A stretch of DNA of 64,000 bases, from NCBI GenBank assembly GCA_965228215.1, contig OZ245800.1:1488001-1552000 (forward strand), given 5' to 3'. Positions 42,617 through 56,743 of the stretch are shown here, one piece after another. The notes beneath the pieces were generated by a model. It saw nothing but the letters and a program-made list of their open reading frames with translations, had not been told where the DNA came from and ran no database searches. How positions within the stretch are numbered: the first letter of the stretch is position 1; each line of letters opens with the position of its first letter. This stretch comes from Maricaulis sp965228215. Its GTDB lineage: Bacteria > Pseudomonadota > Alphaproteobacteria > Caulobacterales > Maricaulaceae. Both the position numbers and the translations under genes were made by a program.

Positions 42617-43954
42617 TCAGATCGAGCGCGAGTGGATGGCCGTGGATTGCGGCAGATAGGCATCGAACGCGGCGGCGATATTGCGGGCGAGGAGACGGTA
42701 TTGCGGGTCGATCTCGATCCGCTCGCCGCGTTTGCGGATGATGTCCCGCTCGCGATATTCCGCCAGATCATGCTCCGGAAAGCCGCGGCCGTGGCGGAGC
42801 CGGATCTCGTCCTCGCTGACGGCGAGATCGCACATCAGGCGTTCGATGATGTCGGCACGCAGGCGGTCATCCTCATTGAGGGCAAAACCGCGAACCGTTG
42901 CGAACTCGCCGGCCTCGATCCGGCGGGCCCATTCGGCGGTCGACGGCGCGTTCTGGACATAACCCTGCGGCAATTGACCGATCGATGACGCGCCGAGGCC
43001 GATAAGGGCGTCGGCGGCATCGGTCGTATAGCCTTGGAAATTCCGGTGCAGGCGGCCGTCGCGTTGCTGCCGGGCCAGCTCGTCATCCTCGCGGGCATAA
43101 TGGTCGATGCCGATGGCGACATAACCCAGCCGGGTGAGCTCCTCGGCGATGATCTCGGCCTGGGCGATGCGGGCTTCGGGCCCCGGGAGCGTGTCCTCGT
43201 CGATCATCTTCTGGTGCGGACGCATATGCGGCACGTGGGCGTAGCCGAACACGGACAAGCGGTCCGGATTGAGCGCCAGCGCTTCCCAGACTGTCTCGCG
43301 GCAGGATTGCTCGCTCTGGCCTGGCAGGCCGTAGAGAAGGTCCAAATTGATGCGCGAGATGCCGGCCCCGCGCAGGCGGTCAGCACAGGTCTTGGTCGTG
43401 GCGAAATCCTGCACGCGATTGATTGCCCCCTGAACGTCGGCATCGAAACTCTGCACGCCCAGACTGGCGCGATTGAAACCATTGGCGGCCAGGGTGCGTG
43501 CCATCTCCTCGCTCAGCGTGCGCGGATCCGCCTCGATGGCGATTTCGGCATCCGGCTGGATATCGAAGCCGTCGCGCAGGGCCTGCATGATGGCGGAGAG
43601 GTCTTCGGGCGCAGTCAGTGTGGGCGTGCCGCCACCCCAGTGGATGTGGTCCACTTTCAGCCGGTGCGGGATCGCGCCGGCGGTCATGCGGATCTCCTTC
43701 AACAGGGTCTGCGCATATCGCCGGACAGGTTTTTCGCGCCGGGTCGCGCGGGTCTGGCAGCCGCAATACCAGCACATCTCCTGGCAATAGGGGATGTGGA
43801 GATAGAGCGAGCCGCGGGCCTCGCCGTCGAGCCCGGCGAGCCAGGCGGCATAGCGGTCCGTTCCTACCGCATCGTTGAAATGCGGTGCGGTCGGATAGCT
43901 CGTATAGCGCGGCGTATTGCGCAGGGCGTAGCGCAGAAGTGTTGGATCGGTCAT
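42617..43954 (-). CDS. hemN: Oxygen-independent coproporphyrinogen III oxidase
   Basis: The 445-residue radical SAM enzyme decarboxylates coproporphyrinogen III during heme synthesis at low oxygen. The cluster cysteines are C57, C61 and C64 in PYCQEMCWYCGC; WGGGTPT and GFNRASLGVQSFD are further HemN motifs. The ATG at 43954 aligns with the family start; the open frame upstream to 44278 has no ribosome site. It is single and divergent from the decarboxylase. Confidence 0.95.
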   Translation of the reverse strand: MTDPTLLRYALRNTPRYTSYPTAPHFNDAVGTDRYAAWLAGLDGEARGSLYLHIPYCQEMCWYCGCQTRATRREKPVRRYAQTLLKEIRMTAGAIPHRLKVDHIHWGGGTPTLTAPEDLSAIMQALRDGFDIQPDAEIAIEADPRTLSEEMARTLAANGFNRASLGVQSFDADVQGAINRVQDFATTKTCADRLRGAGISRINLDLLYGLPGQSEQSCRETVWEALALNPDRLSVFGYAHVPHMRPHQKMIDEDTLPGPEARIAQAEIIAEELTRLGYVAIGIDHYAREDDELARQQRDGRLHRNFQGYTTDAADALIGLGASSIGQLPQGYVQNAPSTAEWARRIEAGEFATVRGFALNEDDRLRADIIERLMCDLAVSEDEIRLRHGRGFPEHDLAEYRERDIIRKRGERIEIDPQYRLLARNIAAAFDAYLPQSTAIHSRSI

Positions 43955-44124
43955 GTCCCTGGCCGGTCTTGTTGTTTCGTCTTGTTGTTTCCCCGTCACT
44001 AGCAGTCCGGAGGCGCGTATTGAGGGTGGCAAGCCGTCGCTGCGTCGCTTCGCCGCGCCCGCAGGGCCCGAGTGCGACGAGGCGTCACCTGTGCGCGCGA
44101 AGCCGGCAGGGATAGCGACAGGGC

Positions 44125-45900
44125 ATGGGACAGACACAGACCGATTTCGTATCGAATGCACATTTTCTCGGACCGCGATCCGAGAACGCCGCCTGGGTGC
44201 GCTCCGAATTCCAGTCGATCCTGGATCACTGGTTCGAATGGCGCCGATCGCTGTTTGGCGACGACCCGTCGCCGACACCGCCGGAATTGCGCCGCAGCCC
44301 TGAATTCCTGCGCGAACGGGAAACCCTCTCCCAGCATGTCGCCGAGCTGTGCGACATGCTCTGTTCGGAAGTGCCCAAATACACGCCGCGCTATGTCGGC
44401 CATATGGTGTCGGAGCTCTCCCTGCCGGCCCTGTTCGGGCATTTCGCGACCCTGCTGCACAATCCGAACAACACCTCCCGCGAGGTCGCTCGGGTGGGCG
44501 GCCTGGTCGAGGACGAGGCCATCGCCATGCTGGCAGACATGGTCGGCTACGATCCCCGCAAGGCGCAGGGGCATTTCACCGGCGGCGGCACGGTGGCGAA
44601 TTTCGAGGCGATCTGGCGGGCGCGTTACCGGCTCGATCATTTCCTGTCTCTGGGACTTTTCCTGGCTGAACGGGACGGCACCACGCTGGACGTGTTCGAT
44701 GCGGCCCATATGGGCTGGCGGCGTTTTGATGCCCTGCGCGCGGAAAGCGGCGCCACCGACGAGGATCTCAAGCGCTGCAGTTTCGTGCTGCAGAACCCGT
44801 TCGAGATCGCCGAGCGCCTGACCGCGGCGTCCGGCCAGCCCTGGCGCGGCCCGATCCTGATTACGCCGGGCAACAAGCATTTCTCCTGGCGCAAGGCTGC
44901 CAATGTCTTCGGACTGGGCGAGGACAGTTTCTGGAATGCGCCACTGGACCGCGACGGACGACTGGACCTGGCCGGCGTGGACGCGCTGTTCGAGCGGGCC
45001 CGCGAGGAGGGGCGTCCCATTCTCTGTGTGGTCAGCGTGGCCGGCACGACCGAGGCCGGCGAGATCGATCCGGTCGACGGGCTGGCGGACCGGCTGGAGG
45101 CCAGGCGCCGGGAGGGCTGCAATATCTGGCACCATGTCGATGCGGCTTTCGGCGGTTTCCTGTGCGCCATGCTGGGCGGCGAGGCCGAGCGGTGCCTGGC
45201 GCCGCGCCAGCGCGATGCCCTGGCTGCGATCGGGCGCGTGGACTCGGTGACGCTGGATCCGCACAAGCTGGGCTATGTGCCCTATGCGTGCGGTGCCTTC
45301 CTGACCCGTGATGCCAAGCGCTACATCGCGTCTTCCTTCCAGGCGCCCTATATCGACCGCGCCCAGACCAATGACAAATGGGCCTGCACGCTGGAGGGTT
45401 CCCGCTCCGGGGCCGGCGCCGCGGCGACCTGGCTGACCGGCAAGGCGATCGGTTTCACGTCGGACCGGTTCGGAGAACTCCTCGCCTCGACCTTCCGGAC
45501 ACGGGAGCGTTTCCGCCACGCCTTGCCGGGCTGTGATACGCGCGTCCGGCTGCTCGAGCCCGCCGACAGCAATATCCTCTGCTTCACCCTGGCCGAGGAT
45601 GGCGAGCCGCTGAGTGCCGCCAATGCCCGGACGGCGGCCGTGTTCGCACGTTTCCAGGCGGATCCGGAATTCTCGATCTCCAAGACGGTTCTGTCCGCCG
45701 AGAGTTATGATTCGCTGATTTCCGCCCACGTCGACGCCTATGACGGTCAGAGAGACGCCGATCAGCTGGTTCTGCTGCGCTGTGTCTTCATGAATCCCTT
45801 CTGGGCAAATGAGGACGTGCAGGCCGCGCTCCTGCCGAATTTCCTCGGCCGTCTGGGCATGCATCTCGCCGACGTGACCAGCGACGCTCCGTTGGGTTGA
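44125..45900 (+). CDS. Group II PLP-dependent decarboxylase
   Basis: The 591-residue protein is related to glutamate, tyrosine and aromatic amino acid decarboxylases. The PLP-contacting HVDAAFGGF motif and the Schiff-base lysine in LDPHKLGYVPYACGAF are present, with GGGTVANFEA binding the cofactor phosphate. The longer N-terminus (YTPRYVGHMVSELSLPALFGHF) is typical of the bacterial pyridoxal-dependent decarboxylases. The substrate cannot be assigned. A long AT-rich gap follows. Confidence 0.85.
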   Translation: MGQTQTDFVSNAHFLGPRSENAAWVRSEFQSILDHWFEWRRSLFGDDPSPTPPELRRSPEFLRERETLSQHVAELCDMLCSEVPKYTPRYVGHMVSELSLPALFGHFATLLHNPNNTSREVARVGGLVEDEAIAMLADMVGYDPRKAQGHFTGGGTVANFEAIWRARYRLDHFLSLGLFLAERDGTTLDVFDAAHMGWRRFDALRAESGATDEDLKRCSFVLQNPFEIAERLTAASGQPWRGPILITPGNKHFSWRKAANVFGLGEDSFWNAPLDRDGRLDLAGVDALFERAREEGRPILCVVSVAGTTEAGEIDPVDGLADRLEARRREGCNIWHHVDAAFGGFLCAMLGGEAERCLAPRQRDALAAIGRVDSVTLDPHKLGYVPYACGAFLTRDAKRYIASSFQAPYIDRAQTNDKWACTLEGSRSGAGAAATWLTGKAIGFTSDRFGELLASTFRTRERFRHALPGCDTRVRLLEPADSNILCFTLAEDGEPLSAANARTAAVFARFQADPEFSISKTVLSAESYDSLISAHVDAYDGQRDADQLVLLRCVFMNPFWANEDVQAALLPNFLGRLGMHLADVTSDAPLG

Positions 45901-46187
45901 GAGCCTCATCCGTCTCGGAACCAGATCCGGAATGCCCATCTATCTGACGAATATAATTCGAAAAATGCGACTCAGGTCGAACAGGGTTCCGTATGGGTCA
46001 ATTGCGCATGATTGCGGTAACAGAAATAAATTTGCTCAATTAGATCGTGAATGCAGAAAATCCGTGCGACGTGGCCAATTCATCCATAAATGTTGGCTGA
46101 TCATTCCAAATTTGACCCTCGCCCCGCTTGTGCGGTTGCAGCGATTATGCTGCACTGCATCATTTGCAGCGGACCGAGGGGAGCGCC
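45901..46187. promoter_or_regulatory. AT-rich upstream region of gltDB
   Basis: This 287-base gap is clearly richer in A and T than its surroundings. It contains a 13-base palindrome CGAAT-ATA-ATTCG (45948-45960) and a repeated TTGCAGCG (at 46136 and 46163) close to the gltD start. No promoter box could be fixed. Glutamate synthase genes are often under nitrogen or Lrp-type control. Confidence 0.35.
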
Positions 46188-47608
46188 TTGCTCAGATTTA
46201 CGGACACCGACCAGGCCTATCCGGAAAAGCGTGATGTCGAGACGCGCCGCTCGGATTTCGCCGAGATCTATCAGCCCTTCGCGCGCGAGATGGCCGCGGA
46301 ACAGGCTGCGCGGTGTTCGCAATGCGGCATTCCCTTCTGCCAGTCCGGCTGCCCGCTCCAGAACAATATCCCCGACTGGCTGATGCTGGCCGGCAATGGT
46401 CGTTTGCGGGAGGCCTATGAAGCGTCTGCAGCGACCTCCACGATGCCGGAAATCTGCGGAAGGATCTGTCCGCAGGATCGCCTGTGCGAAGGCGCCTGCG
46501 TGGTCGAGAAATCGGGCCATGGCGCCGTCACGATCGGCAGTGTCGAGCAATACCTGACCGAGACAGCCTGGGCGGAGGGCTGGGTGGCTCCGCTCGAACC
46601 AGGCAGTGCGCGCGGGCAATCGGTGGGTATTATCGGTTCGGGACCGGCCGGGCTGGCCGCCGCCGAACGGCTTCGGGCCGCGGGATACGAGGTGACGGTC
46701 TACGAGCGTGCCGATCGCGCTGGTGGTCTCCTGATGTACGGTATTCCCGGTTTCAAGCTCGAGAAGAGCATCGTCCAGCGCCGCATCGACCGCCTTGTGG
46801 ATGGCGGTGTGACGATCGAGCTGGAGTTCGAGATCGGACGCAATGCCAGCCTGTCGGATCTGCGCGAGAAACATCAATCCGTGCTGATCGCGACCGGGGT
46901 CTACAAGGCCCGGCAGCTGGCCTGTCCGGGCGCAGGCGCTGGTGCGGTGATCCAGGCGATCGACTATCTGACCCGGTCCAATCGTGACGATCTCGGGGAT
47001 ACCCCTGCCAATGACACGGGCCTGGATGCCCGTGGCAAGCGGGTCGTCGTGATCGGGGGCGGTGACACGGCTATGGATTGCGTGCGGACGGCGGTGCGGC
47101 AGGGTGCGAGCTCGGTCGTTTGCCTCTACCGGCGCGACCGCGAGAACATGCCCGGTTCGGCCCGCGAAGTCGGCCATGCCGAGGAAGAGGGTGTGCGTTT
47201 CGAATGGCTCAGCGCGCCGGCCGCCATCCTCTCCGGCGAAACCGGCGTTACGGGCGTGAAGGTCCAGCGCATGCGGCTGGGTGCTCCCGATATCGGTGGC
47301 CGCCGGAGCCCGGAACCGGATCCCGGCCAGGTCCATGATATCGACGCGGATCTGGTGATCTCCGCCCTCGGTTTCACCCCGGAGGATCTGCCGGGCGCCT
47401 TCGGCGAACCCGATCTGGGGATTACCCGCTGGGGTACGATCGAAAGCGATCCCGACACGCGCATGACCGGGCTGGATGGCGTGTTCGTGGCCGGTGACAT
47501 CTATCGCGGTGCGTCGCTGGTGGTCTGGGCCATCAAGGACGGGCTCGACGCGGCTGCGGCGATGGAGACCTATCTCGAAAACCGCATGAATGTTCTGGGA
47601 GCCGCCGA

Positions 47609-47612
<4 letters not shown>
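46188..47612 (+). CDS. gltD: Glutamate synthase small subunit
   Basis: The 474-residue subunit passes electrons from NADPH through FAD and 4Fe-4S clusters to the large subunit. Two cysteine groups (RCSQCGIPFCQSGCPLQN and CGRICPQDRLCEGAC) bind the clusters; GSGPAGLAAAERL binds FAD and IGGGDTAMDC binds NADPH. A TTG at 46188 after AGGGGAG fits the family N-terminus (LRFTDTDQAYPEKR) better than an upstream GTG at 46128. It overlaps gltB by four bases. Confidence 0.95.
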
Positions 47613-52129
<4,517 letters not shown>

Positions 52130-52233
52130 CACAGAAAAGTCTTATTGCAGTGCAGCAAAGGCATTGGTTCCGGGCGCCAATAGGCGTATGAGGGCGCCGA
52201 GCTATCACGACGGGCCCAGCCAGGGAGCGCCCC

Positions 52234-52758
52234 ATGCGTCTCGACAAGATCCCCGCGGGTATCAACCCGCCCGAAGACATCAATGTGATCATCGAAGTCC
52301 CCGTCGGCGGCCAGCCGGTGAAGTACGAGATGGACAAGGATGCCGGCACGGTTTTCGTCGACCGCTTCCTGCACACGCCGATGAGCTATCCGTGCAATTA
52401 CGGTTTCATGCCGCACACCCTGTCCGATGACGGCGACCCGATCGATGTCATGGTGCTGGGCCAGACCACGCTGATGCCGGGCTGTGTCGTGCGCGCCCGT
52501 CCGGTCGGTGTGCTGCTGATGGAAGATGAAAGCGGTCTGGACGAGAAGATCCTCGCTGCCCCGCATCCCAAGCTGACGCCCTTCTATGATGAGGTGCAGG
52601 ACTATTCCGACGTGCCGACGCCGCAGATCATGCGCATCACGCACTTCTTCGAACACTACAAGGATCTGGAGCCCAACAAATGGGTGAAGGTCCAGGGCTG
52701 GGAAGGCGCAGAGACCGCGCAGCGCCTGATCCGCGAAGCCATCGAGCGCGCCAGCTAA
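52234..52758 (+). CDS. ppa: Inorganic pyrophosphatase
   Basis: The 174-residue family I enzyme hydrolyses pyrophosphate. The signature DDGDPIDVMVLG holds the metal-binding aspartates, with KYEMDKDAGTVFVDRFL and CNYGFMPHT before it. It has its own transcription unit, closed by a strong terminator. Confidence 0.96.
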   Translation: MRLDKIPAGINPPEDINVIIEVPVGGQPVKYEMDKDAGTVFVDRFLHTPMSYPCNYGFMPHTLSDDGDPIDVMVLGQTTLMPGCVVRARPVGVLLMEDESGLDEKILAAPHPKLTPFYDEVQDYSDVPTPQIMRITHFFEHYKDLEPNKWVKVQGWEGAETAQRLIREAIERAS

Positions 52759-52805
52759 GCGCTCCACCGCTTGTTCAGTTGTGGTTTGAGTATTGTTGTG
52801 GTGAG

Positions 52806-52834
52806 AACCCCGGACCGTCTGGTCCGGGGTTTTT
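52806..52834 (+). terminator. Rho-independent terminator after ppa
   Basis: AACCCCGGACC (52806-52816) pairs with GGTCCGGGGTT (52821-52831), followed by TTT. Confidence 0.92.
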
Positions 52835-52903
52835 CCTTGCGATCCCGGCGTCTGGCTTTCGTGCTTCTTGGCCGCGTGAATCCGGTGCACTAAGCTCCGG
52901 CCC

Positions 52904-53773
52904 ATGTCTCTTTTCGGCCTGTTCAACAAAGCCCGTGACCCTGCCTGGCAGGGCCTGTTCGAAGCGCTGGAACGCATTCCGGACGATGACCGGCGTGTGA
53001 GTGGTGACGCGATCCTGCTCGGCGTGAAATCCTGGCCCGCCGACTGGGATCCGGGATTTCAGACGCAGCTGACGCGCAAATCATTTCCTCGGCGACTTCA
53101 TTCAGCGAAAATCTTGATGGGGCGGCATGGCGCCAACTTCATCCGGGCCCTGGCTGCCTCTCCGGCCGCTGCCCAGGTCGAGACGCTGAGCATTGGCTGG
53201 TCGCATGATCTCTATGGCGGCCAGGAGGGTGTGCAGGACTATTCCGACATCGTGGCCTGCCTCGCGCAGCACCAGTGGCCGTCCCTGCGCACGCTGAGCC
53301 TTGGAGGGTTCGAGCTGCTCTACAATGGTCATGCCGCATATGGCCGCATCGGCAATATCACTAAGCTTCTTACCGGCATGCCGGGTCTGGAAGAGCTCGA
53401 CTTGGCCGGAAATTTCGTGCTCGACCAGCCGCTTCAGCATGCAAAGCTCAAAGTGCTGGATGTGATTCTCGACGATCCGGTGACGGGCATGAATGGCGGA
53501 GCGCCGTCCCAGGCGTCCATCGAGGCCGTCCTGGCGTCGGATCTGCCGGCGCTGGGTAATTTGGGACTGGATCTGGAATGCACGCCCGATGATGACACGA
53601 CCGCCGACTATGCTTTCGATCCAGACAGTCTCGGGCGGGACCGTTTCCCGGCGCTCAAACGCTTCATGCTCGCCTATGCCGGTTCAGAGGAAAACCTGGC
53701 TGCGATGACGGTGCGGGCTCGCGAAGAATGGCCGGATGCCGAGCTGGATTTCGAACGGGTTGAGGAGAGCTGA
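52904..53773 (+). CDS. Hypothetical protein with leucine-rich-repeat-like segments
   Basis: The 289-residue protein was not assigned to a known family. It shows about six spaced L..L.L units: VETLSIGW, LRTLSLGGF, LEELDLAGN, LKVLDVILD, LGNLGLDLE and LKRFMLAYA, separated by 25-35 residues, as in TIGR02996/STM4015-type bacterial leucine-rich repeats. There is no signal peptide, so it is probably cytoplasmic. No operon partner: the next gene converges on it. Confidence 0.7.
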   Translation: MSLFGLFNKARDPAWQGLFEALERIPDDDRRVSGDAILLGVKSWPADWDPGFQTQLTRKSFPRRLHSAKILMGRHGANFIRALAASPAAAQVETLSIGWSHDLYGGQEGVQDYSDIVACLAQHQWPSLRTLSLGGFELLYNGHAAYGRIGNITKLLTGMPGLEELDLAGNFVLDQPLQHAKLKVLDVILDDPVTGMNGGAPSQASIEAVLASDLPALGNLGLDLECTPDDDTTADYAFDPDSLGRDRFPALKRFMLAYAGSEENLAAMTVRAREEWPDAELDFERVEES

Positions 53774-53785
53774 GCGTTTGCCGTC

Positions 53786-54304
53786 TCAGCCTGCAAGGGC
53801 GTCGCGGCACAGCCGGTCGACACGTTTCAGCAGGGTCGGAAGGCGATGCGGACCATGCATCGCGCGTACATGATCAGCGGCCTGTTCGGCGTCCATCCCG
53901 GCGGTGGTTACATGGAGCGGTGTCCGGCTTTCGCCGCGCAGAACGGACTGCGAGAAGTCATCACCGCGAAAGCGCGTTTTCGAGACGCCGATCACGGGAA
54001 TGCCTGTGCCCAATTGCTCGAACAGGCGGGCTCCCAGGCCTGGACGGCCGTCCGCATCCAGCCAGACATAACCATCCACGATGATACAGCCGGGCGGTTG
54101 GTCCAGCCGGTCGAGCGCATCCAGCAGATAGGGCAGTTCGCGGCGATAGAATTCACCGGGTGCATACCCAGCCGGAGCGCCCTCGGCCCGGAATGCAAGT
54201 TCGTGCGTGACCTCGGAGTCTGCCCAGTCCGAGATGCTTGCCACACCGACGCCGGCGGCGTCCTCACCATAGGCAACATCAAGAGCGATGATCGAGCGGC
54301 ACAC
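53786..54304 (-). CDS. Short endonuclease V-like protein
   Basis: The 172-residue protein keeps the core of endonuclease V, which nicks DNA near deoxyinosine. By comparison with E. coli Nfi, D9 (ALDVAY), E56 (FYRRELP), D77 (IVDGYVWLD) and K109 (GVSKTRF) take the metal and catalytic positions. It lacks the N-terminal 25 or so residues and some C-terminal sequence of the standard 220-residue enzyme. Whether it is an active repair nuclease is open. It ends two bases before the start region of the next minus-strand gene and may share its mRNA. Confidence 0.8.
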   Translation of the reverse strand: MCRSIIALDVAYGEDAAGVGVASISDWADSEVTHELAFRAEGAPAGYAPGEFYRRELPYLLDALDRLDQPPGCIIVDGYVWLDADGRPGLGARLFEQLGTGIPVIGVSKTRFRGDDFSQSVLRGESRTPLHVTTAGMDAEQAADHVRAMHGPHRLPTLLKRVDRLCRDALAG

Positions 54305-54306
54305 GC

Positions 54307-55938
54307 CTAGAAACGCCCGCCCTTGGCATCCCTCAGGATCTCGCGCGCGGCGTTATGCCCGGGAGCACCCGTGACACCGCCGCCGGGATGGGTGCCCGAG
54401 CCGCATTGGTAGAGAGCTTTAACCGGGCTGCGGTGATCGGCATGGCCCAGGACCGGGCGGGCCGAGAAGAGCTGGTCGAGGCTGAGGGCGCCGTGGAAGA
54501 TATCGCCGCCCACGAGACCAAATTTGCGTTCGAGATCGAGCGGGCTGTGGATCTGGCGGCCGAGGACCGAGTCGGCAAATCCGGGAGCCCATTTGTCGAC
54601 GGTCTCGATCATCAGGTCGGCGACGTCCTCGCGGTGATCATCCCAGCTGCGGCCATCGGGAAGTTCCGGGGCCACATGCTGGCAGAACAGGCTCGCCACA
54701 TGCTGGCCTGCGGGCGCCAGGGAGGTGTCGAGCGTGGACGGGATCAGCATTTCCACGATCGGTTCACGCGACCAGCCGAACCGCCGGGCATCGGCATAGG
54801 CGCGGTCCATGTAGTCGAGGCTGGGCGCGATGATGATGCCAGCCGTCAGGTGATCGCCCTCGCCGGGCAGGCAGGTGAAATCGGGCAGGCGGTCCAGCGC
54901 GACATTCATGCGGAAGGTGCCGGATCCGCAGCGATAGCGCCGGATCCGGTCACGGAAATCCTCGGGCTGGTCGGCATCATCGACCAGGGATCCGAAGAGG
55001 AGTTTCGGATTGAGATTGGACACCACGGCGCGGGCATGGATCTGCTCGCCGCTTTCCAGCTGCACGCCGACAGCACGGCCGTCCTCGGTCAGCACCTGGT
55101 CGACAGGGCAGGAAGTGCGGATCTCGACACCGCGTTCCTCGCAGGCTCGGGCCATGGCCTGGGTGATCGCGCCCATCCCGCCGATCGCATGACCCCAGGC
55201 GCCTTTCTTGCCATTCACCTCACCAAACACGTGGTGAAGCAGGACATAGGCGGAGCCGGGCGAATAGGGGCTGGCGTAATTGCCGACAATACCGTCAAAG
55301 CCGAGCAGGGCCTTGATGGGTTCACTCTCGAACCAGCCGTCCAGCCAGTCGCCGGCGGATTTGGAGAAGAGTTCCAGCAGGTCGCGCTTGGCGGTCAGGT
55401 CCAGATTGCTGAGCTTGCCGCCCAGGCTCAGGGATTTGAAAACTTCGGGCAGGGCGCCCATCCAGCCGCCCTGGCGCAGATTGGGCGGGGTTTCCAGGAC
55501 GAGTTCGCGCAGAGTGTCGGCGATCGTGTCGAGCCTGGCATTGAACTCGCCGAGCCGATCGGCGTCCTGCGCCGAGAATTTCGCGACCTCGCCCGCGGTA
55601 ATGCCCTCGCCCGCCAGGAGATATCCGTCCTCCAGCGGCAGGAAATTGCCCACCTTGCGTTCGACGATCTCCAGACCATGCCGGTGCAGGTCGAGATCGG
55701 CGATGATTTTCGGGTTCAGCAGGGAGACCGTGTAGGAGGCGGCGGAATTGCGGAAACCGGGATGAAATTCCTCGGTCACCGCCGCGCCGCCCACGATGTC
55801 TCGGCGCTCCAGGATCGTGACCTTGAGACCGGCCTCGGCCAGATAAGCCGCGCAGACCAGGCCGTTATGCCCGCCGCCAACGACCAGGATATCGGTCGTG
55901 GTTTGCGGGGAAGGTGCAGATTTTCGAAGCGCCGTCAT
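54307..55938 (-). CDS. PYROXD2/phytoene-desaturase-like FAD oxidoreductase
   Basis: The 543-residue flavoprotein has the FAD site ILVVGGGHNGLVCAAYLA, the downstream LERRDIVGGAA segment, and a C-terminal LYQCGSGTHPGGGVTGAPGHNAA that contacts the cofactor. It belongs to the family with human PYROXD2 and bacterial carotenoid desaturases. No carotenoid genes are near. In this cluster it may oxidise a long isoprenoid-like or fatty acid. The ATG at 55938 is preferred to a TTG at 55974. Confidence 0.88.
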   Translation of the reverse strand: MTALRKSAPSPQTTTDILVVGGGHNGLVCAAYLAEAGLKVTILERRDIVGGAAVTEEFHPGFRNSAASYTVSLLNPKIIADLDLHRHGLEIVERKVGNFLPLEDGYLLAGEGITAGEVAKFSAQDADRLGEFNARLDTIADTLRELVLETPPNLRQGGWMGALPEVFKSLSLGGKLSNLDLTAKRDLLELFSKSAGDWLDGWFESEPIKALLGFDGIVGNYASPYSPGSAYVLLHHVFGEVNGKKGAWGHAIGGMGAITQAMARACEERGVEIRTSCPVDQVLTEDGRAVGVQLESGEQIHARAVVSNLNPKLLFGSLVDDADQPEDFRDRIRRYRCGSGTFRMNVALDRLPDFTCLPGEGDHLTAGIIIAPSLDYMDRAYADARRFGWSREPIVEMLIPSTLDTSLAPAGQHVASLFCQHVAPELPDGRSWDDHREDVADLMIETVDKWAPGFADSVLGRQIHSPLDLERKFGLVGGDIFHGALSLDQLFSARPVLGHADHRSPVKALYQCGSGTHPGGGVTGAPGHNAAREILRDAKGGRF

Positions 55939-55994
55939 GGCGGCGCAGTTTCCACGGCATTGAAAAAAGCGCAATGTCGATCAGAAGTTGTGCC

Positions 55995-56375
55995 TCAGCC
56001 CCACGCTCCGCTGACATCTTTCGCCAGAACCAAAGCCCGTCCGTCGGCGATCAGTTCGCCGTGTTCGTCGGTGCAGGTCGTTCTCAGATCGACGAGATGC
56101 TTGTCCGGACGAAGCCGGGTGATTTCCACCCGCGCCGTGAGTGTGTCACCCAGGCGGGCGGGGCGCAGGAAGTCGGTTTCCTGTTTGAGGTAATTCGTTC
56201 CCTGGCCGGGCAGGTCCACGCCGAGCAGGTAGGAGAACATCCCGTTGATGAGGGCTTCCGGTACGGCATCACCGCTGTCCGGAGCGCCGGTCAATTCGGT
56301 CAGCGCTGTGATGTCGGTGCGGTCGAAGACGCGCTGTGTCGCGACTGACATGCCGGGTTTGAGGGCCAGGCTCAT
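55995..56375 (-). CDS. Hotdog-fold MaoC-like protein without hydratase motif
   Basis: The 126-residue protein resembles MaoC-type dehydratases (FLRPARLGDTLTARVEITRLRPDK, then ADGRALVLAKD). The place of the catalytic SGDxNPxH motif is taken by TGAPDSGDAVPEAL, so the Asp/His dyad is missing. It starts at an ATG that overlaps the stop of the next hotdog gene as ATGA. It may be the inactive half of a heterodimeric hydratase. Confidence 0.82.
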   Translation of the reverse strand: MSLALKPGMSVATQRVFDRTDITALTELTGAPDSGDAVPEALINGMFSYLLGVDLPGQGTNYLKQETDFLRPARLGDTLTARVEITRLRPDKHLVDLRTTCTDEHGELIADGRALVLAKDVSGAWG

Positions 56376-56743
56376 AGGGCCAGCTCCGTCTCGCCGGTAC
56401 ACGTCACCACATCGTCGCCGACCCGCGTCACCTGGAGCTTGATTATTGTTTTTTCTGGACTTTCGGAGATGGTTTCGGCTTCGAAACGAAGTGTTTCGCC
56501 GGCCGGAGATGGGGCCGGGTACATGGTGGACTGCCGGATCTGACGCCCACCCGGGACCAGGTCCTCGACCAGGCCGCGCAGGACCGAACACAGCAGGGCG
56601 CCGTGCGCGACCGTTTTTCCGAACCGCGTCCGGGCCGAGAAGTCCGGGTCGACATGGATGGGATTGTCATCACCGGAGAGCCGGGCGAAGGCGTCGAAAT
56701 CGGCCTGGCTGAAGCTTTTCTCCAGGACCGCCCGCCGGCTCAT
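56372..56743 (-). CDS. MaoC-like enoyl-CoA hydratase subunit
   Basis: The 123-residue hotdog protein has the complete hydratase motif SGDDNPIHVDPDFSA with D25 and H30 as catalytic residues, then VAHGAL. It should add water to an enoyl-CoA. It overlaps both neighbours by four bases, which suggests that it acts with the second hotdog protein. Confidence 0.88.
   Translation of the reverse strand: MSRRAVLEKSFSQADFDAFARLSGDDNPIHVDPDFSARTRFGKTVAHGALLCSVLRGLVEDLVPGGRQIRQSTMYPAPSPAGETLRFEAETISESPEKTIIKLQVTRVGDDVVTCTGETELAL

Noticed and set aside
46128..46187. An N-terminal extension of gltD from a GTG
   Set aside because: No ribosome site precedes it, and the family N-terminus begins at the TTG at 46188, which has a good AGGGGAG.
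54355..56193. A 612-codon plus-strand open frame
   Set aside because: It is antisense to the PYROXD2-like gene and has no recognisable domain.
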